From Candidatus Aminicenantota bacterium (lineage in GTDB: Bacteria; Acidobacteriota; Aminicenantia; UBA2199): DNA of 64,000 nucleotides. The notes under the pieces were generated by a model that had not been told where the DNA came from, made no database searches, and saw nothing but the letters and a program-made list of their open reading frames with translations. The stretch spans positions 1 through 64,000 of the forward strand of contig JAPKZK010000041.1 of the NCBI GenBank assembly GCA_026393835.1. Direction: 5' to 3'. Made by a program: the position numbers and the translations under genes. This document shows positions 61,289-64,000 of this stretch, piece by piece; the first letter of the stretch is position 1; every line of letters starts with the position of its first letter.

Positions 61289-61906
61289 ATGAATAAAGAG
61301 AAAAACACTTACCGGTTCAAACTGGCAGCGGCTGATGATATTCAATTATGTTCCGGCTTGCGCCAGGGCAAAATAGACCAAACTGGTGGAGCAATGGGTT
61401 TTTCATTGGTACGAGAGTCCCGTGCATGTGCACGCAAGAATTTTTCAGATGATTCCAGAGATTTTTCATCTGCGCGGAAAGATTTTTCAGATGATTTTAC
61501 AAATTTTTCATCTGATGTCAAGGTGATTTCAGGTGATGTCAAGCTTTTTTCATCTGGTGTCAAGGTGATTTCAGATGATGTCAATATGTTTTCATCTGAT
61601 TTCAAAGTGATTTCACCTGATTTTAGATTGTTTTCATCTGCACGAAAGGATTTTTCAGATGATTTTACAAATTTTTCATCTGATGTCAAGGCAATTTCAG
61701 ATGATGTCAAGTTTTTTTCACCTGATGTCAAGGTGATTTCAGATGATGTCAATATGTTTTCATCTGATTTTAGAATGTTTTCATGTGATTTTGAAGTGTT
61801 TTCATATGCGCCAAAAGTTCGCTCATGTGCTCTAATAATTGCTTTAAGGTTATATCGACCGGACCTAGAATATAAAAACTATATAAAACAATGCATTAGG
61901 AGGTAA
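61289..61906 (+). CDS. heptad-repeat protein encoded by a 21-nt tandem array
   Basis: A 205-residue predicted protein. A unique N-terminus of about 50 residues (MNKEKNTYRFKLAAADDIQL start) precedes about 19 seven-residue repeats of the form F/I-S-S/D-D-V/F-K-x, in which F-type and I-type units tend to alternate (FSSDVKV ISGDVKL). A short basic end follows (NYIKQCIRR). Its stop codon lies within the AGGAGG ribosome-binding site of the next gene, 2 bp before that ATG, so translation is coupled. Promoter, ribosome-binding site and coupling support expression, although the opposite strand is also partly open because of the repeat. Function unknown; not a recognised pentapeptide, TPR or HEAT repeat. 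Confidence 0.6.
   Translation: MNKEKNTYRFKLAAADDIQLCSGLRQGKIDQTGGAMGFSLVRESRACARKNFSDDSRDFSSARKDFSDDFTNFSSDVKVISGDVKLFSSGVKVISDDVNMFSSDFKVISPDFRLFSSARKDFSDDFTNFSSDVKAISDDVKFFSPDVKVISDDVNMFSSDFRMFSCDFEVFSYAPKVRSCALIIALRLYRPDLEYKNYIKQCIRR
61442..61840. repeat. 21-nt tandem array, about 19 units
   Basis: Units such as TTTTCATCTGATGTCAAGGTG and ATTTCAGATGATGTCAATATG alternate. TCATCTGA in one unit is the exact reverse complement of TCAGATGA in the next, so neighbouring units could pair into a chain of small hairpins in RNA or single-stranded DNA. The last three units are degenerate. Confidence 0.85.
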
Positions 61907-61908
61907 AA

Positions 61909-62289
61909 ATGCAAACATCAAGCGATGCAGCAACCAACTCTGTGAAAACCGTGGACGTACCCCCGAAAACCAGGAGGCGGCCAAATACTTTTGCTCAAAC
62001 AATCAAACTGGCCAACAACATGGTCGCAGGGATACAAGAGTATCTGCAAGCCTTATCTACCAATGGCGTCAACGATACCACCATCCAGACTATTAACACA
62101 CTTGTAGAACAAGCCAGGACCATTGAAAATGACCAGGAGATTCTCAAAGGAAAGCTGAAAGAGAAAACCCTGGAACTGGACAATAAGGTTGCCGAATTAA
62201 AGGACGTTCTCAGTAAGAATAGGTCGATTATCAAGGCGGTCGTACCCCAGAAAAGCTGGGTCGGTTTCGGGATTTCCGCTACCAAATAG
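61909..62289 (+). CDS. hypothetical coiled-coil protein, 126 aa
   Basis: Unrecognised. A basic, Pro-rich N-terminus (VPPKTRRRPNTFAQTIKLAN) is followed by helical sequence with VEQARTIENDQEILKGKLKE and TLELDNKVAELKDVLSKNR, a probable coiled coil, and a short end SWVGFGISATK. It is translationally coupled to the heptad-repeat gene by AGGAGG overlapping that gene's stop. The conserved-looking N-terminal half suggests a real protein and not array by-product. Confidence 0.6.
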   Translation: MQTSSDAATNSVKTVDVPPKTRRRPNTFAQTIKLANNMVAGIQEYLQALSTNGVNDTTIQTINTLVEQARTIENDQEILKGKLKEKTLELDNKVAELKDVLSKNRSIIKAVVPQKSWVGFGISATK

Positions 62290-62312
62290 CCCGCATGGAA
62301 AATCGACAGGAT

Positions 62313-62366
62313 AACAGGATAGACAGGTGTGACAAAATCTTTACTTTATCTCCTGTCTATCCTGTT
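62313..62366. repeat. 15-bp inverted repeat (CCTGTCTATCCTGTT)
   Basis: AACAGGATAGACAGG (62313-62327) and CCTGTCTATCCTGTT (62352-62366) are perfect reverse complements around a 24-nt loop, between two convergent genes; it may terminate transcription. TGGTCAATAGGCAATAGTC-type dispersed repeats fill 62438-62485. Confidence 0.6.
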
Positions 62367-62486
62367 CATCCGGCATCAAGGGGGAAAGGGACAATCAAAA
62401 ATTAATCCAGTTTTTCTCTCGCTTCCTTTATTAGCGGCTAATGGTCAATAGGCAATAGTCATTGGTCACTGGTCAATGGTTACTGG

Positions 62487-64000
62487 TTATTTCAACAAGC
62501 TGGTGAACCAGGTCCAAAATTCTTTTGCTGTTTGCGAATCGAATATAGCTACCAGTGCCGCAAAAAATGCGATCAAACCGCCAATACCTGCCGCAATCTT
62601 CCAAAAAATGGGGAAATGTTTCTTCTTATCTGGGGCCGAAACCGGGGGTTCGACCGGCGCTTTTATGATTTCTCTTTCAATGATCTTGAGTTCCCGCTCC
62701 CGACGGTCTTCGGGTTTCTCGATTCCGGAAAGTAACTTTGCCACGCTGTAGGACTTTCTCAATTTGCCGATAAAAATCTCATCCCGGCCTTCCTCTTCAT
62801 GGCCCAGTAGTTCCCTGTATTCCACGGCGACTTTGTCATTGTCCGGCAGGGGAATCCATTCTTCCACTGCCAGTTTTTCGAAGCTGTCGTGGATGTCCTG
62901 GAAAGTTTTGCGGATGACGGCGAAATAGTCCCTTTTCCGGGTCCCGGCGACGGAGATAAATATCTTTTGCTCCCGTTCGTCGGCTTTGACCAGTGCGGCG
63001 GCTTCGCAGCCCTTATCTTCCAGCACCACGCCGGTGCGCCAGCGCAGCTCATCTTTAATGTCCCGCTGCCGTTTCACCATGAACCGCGGCATGATGGATT
63101 TGGGCAGGAAATTATAATGATACCGGAATTCCAGGGCCTCCTTCCGGTCGAAATCCGTTTGCGGTTCGGCCACGGCCAGGAGGTCGGGAACCAGGATGTG
63201 CTCATCATCCAGGGCATAGCACAGCTCGAATTTTTTCATTAATTGGATGATGTAAGGGTATTTGTCGGCGGGATAATGGAAAACAGGTTCTTCACCGGGT
63301 ACGGATTTCAATATTTCTTTCAGGCTTGCCAGGGCCAGGGTCCCATGCCCGGCAGCCAGGAGGGGGGAATTGATGATTTTGTAAACCGCGGTGGTTATCC
63401 AGCGGGGTTCCAGCACCTGGGTATCTTCCAGGTGGAAATTCTTGAAATGAAGGATGACGCCCAGGTCGTTGAGGAAATCCACCAGGGTGTCTTGCGCGGC
63501 TTCGCCGGGAATTTTTTCTTCCGTGCAGATTTGCCGGTAGTGGTCGTAGGTGATGAAGTTTTCCTTCATTTGTTCCAGGCGGGATTTGACGTTGAACCAC
63601 TTTTTCGCCCAGGTAGTACGGATCAATTCCACGTTGGCCAGTTCCCGGATCAAGGCATCTTTAAAGGCCGCGATGCCTTTGCCTTTAGCGCAGGAGACCG
63701 GGAAAAAGCCTTTGACATTAGGATATTTTTCCAGCAGAAAGCGGCGGTTGACGTCGAACCCGGGGTTTTCATCCATTTTATTGAGAACCACTATGACCGG
63801 GGAAGCGCCGCCAAAGGTTTTGACATGGTTGAGCCAGTATTCGGTTTTTTCGTCTTTGCGGCCGTCCAGCACCAGGATATAGAGGCTGCGTTTGGAGAGG
63901 AAGAATTGGTGGGTGGCGTGCATGATTTCCTGGCCCCCGAAATCCCAGAGGCGGACGTTTATTTTAAAATCTTCCGGGCCGGTTTCCCAGGAAGCGATGT
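62487..64000 (-). CDS. Roc-COR (Roco) GTPase with C-terminal membrane helix, 5' end outside window
   Basis: The frame is open to the window edge, so the start and probably leucine-rich repeats and the G1 motif are missing. Visible Roc motifs are VRLWDFGGQEIMHATHQFF (G3, DxxG as DFGG) and VIVVLNKMDENPG (G4, NKMD). A COR domain follows (ENFITYDHYRQICTEEKIPG, LVDFLNDLGVILHFKNF, WITTAVYKIINSPLL, FHYPADKYPYIIQLMKKFEL, FLPKSIMPRFMVK). About 100 residues from the end comes a linker, then KIAAGIGGLIAFFAALVAIF, a single membrane helix. Roco proteins are dimeric GTPases related to LRRK2; bacterial roles are poorly known. The membrane anchor is a less common addition. Confidence 0.85.
   Translation of the reverse strand, partial: IASWETGPEDFKINVRLWDFGGQEIMHATHQFFLSKRSLYILVLDGRKDEKTEYWLNHVKTFGGASPVIVVLNKMDENPGFDVNRRFLLEKYPNVKGFFPVSCAKGKGIAAFKDALIRELANVELIRTTWAKKWFNVKSRLEQMKENFITYDHYRQICTEEKIPGEAAQDTLVDFLNDLGVILHFKNFHLEDTQVLEPRWITTAVYKIINSPLLAAGHGTLALASLKEILKSVPGEEPVFHYPADKYPYIIQLMKKFELCYALDDEHILVPDLLAVAEPQTDFDRKEALEFRYHYNFLPKSIMPRFMVKRQRDIKDELRWRTGVVLEDKGCEAAALVKADEREQKIFISVAGTRKRDYFAVIRKTFQDIHDSFEKLAVEEWIPLPDNDKVAVEYRELLGHEEEGRDEIFIGKLRKSYSVAKLLSGIEKPEDRRERELKIIEREIIKAPVEPPVSAPDKKKHFPIFWKIAAGIGGLIAFFAALVAIFDSQTAKEFWTWFTSLLK

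Noticed and set aside
32438..61840. CRISPR array interpretation of the two 21-nt arrays
   Set aside because: There are no spacers: units are contiguous and similar throughout, and no cas gene is present.

Overview
The window looks like a chromosomal segment from a large-genome, Gram-negative-type bacterium. It carries lipoproteins, a beta-barrel fragment, Hanks-type kinases, a Roco GTPase, WD40 repeats and many Rpn/PDDEXK-type remnants. That mix, together with long intergenic stretches full of short dispersed repeats, fits the Acidobacteriota/Aminicenantota part of the tree. This placement is an inference from gene style; no rRNA or other phylogenetic marker was used. I found no tRNA, rRNA, CRISPR array or complete insertion sequence.

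Layout. 0-5 kb: a clostripain-family lipoprotein protease behind a promoter with three phased direct repeats, divergent from a Lon-type protease. 5-11.4 kb: a degenerate tyrosine-phosphatase-like protein, a large secreted protein, and SMC. 11.4-15.3 kb: a repeat-rich gap, an Rpn-family pseudogene that has lost its nuclease core, and a Ser/Thr kinase fused to a formylglycine-enzyme-like domain. 15.4-29.9 kb: the most striking region, a tightly packed five-gene minus-strand operon. In order of transcription it encodes an exported vWA-like membrane protein, an actin/Hsp70-fold ATPase, a membrane-anchored coiled-coil protein, a 1727-residue natural fusion of a SEDS glycan polymerase to a penicillin-binding transpeptidase, and a kinase fused to a second copy of the actin-fold ATPase. 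30-33.5 kb: a gene graveyard (WD40 fragment, membrane-protein remnant), an intact Rpn-family gene flanked by near-identical 182-bp direct repeats, and a 21-nt tandem array. 33.5-42.7 kb: a second SEDS/PBP operon (FHA-type protein, SEDS polymerase with FHA-like domain, PBP with FHA-like and carbohydrate-binding-like parts), in layout like the FhaA-RodA-PbpA group of Actinobacteria.

42.8-54 kb is mostly housekeeping or metabolic: amidohydrolase, DHH phosphoesterase, MtfA-like peptidase, DUF418 protein, a small AraC-like regulator between two related genes, a glycosyltransferase, a membrane dipeptidase, an alpha/beta hydrolase and MntP, plus a PDDEXK-type pseudogene. 54-60.1 kb is accessory: three small unrecognised minus-strand genes, then two paralogous exported proteins, an ABC-2 permease fused to a Walker-A-less ATPase, and two 93% identical XRE regulators, with a promoter element shared between the exporter genes and the second regulator. 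60.1-64 kb: two gene fragments joined at an apparent deletion scar, a heptad-repeat gene made of a 21-nt tandem array coupled to a coiled-coil gene, and a Roc-COR GTPase cut by the window edge.

Three genes or gene remnants (12068, 13355, 31132) share the same start-site geometry: a -35 box, 17 bp, a -10 box, exactly 6 nt, then ATG with no ribosome-binding site. This predicts leaderless mRNAs.
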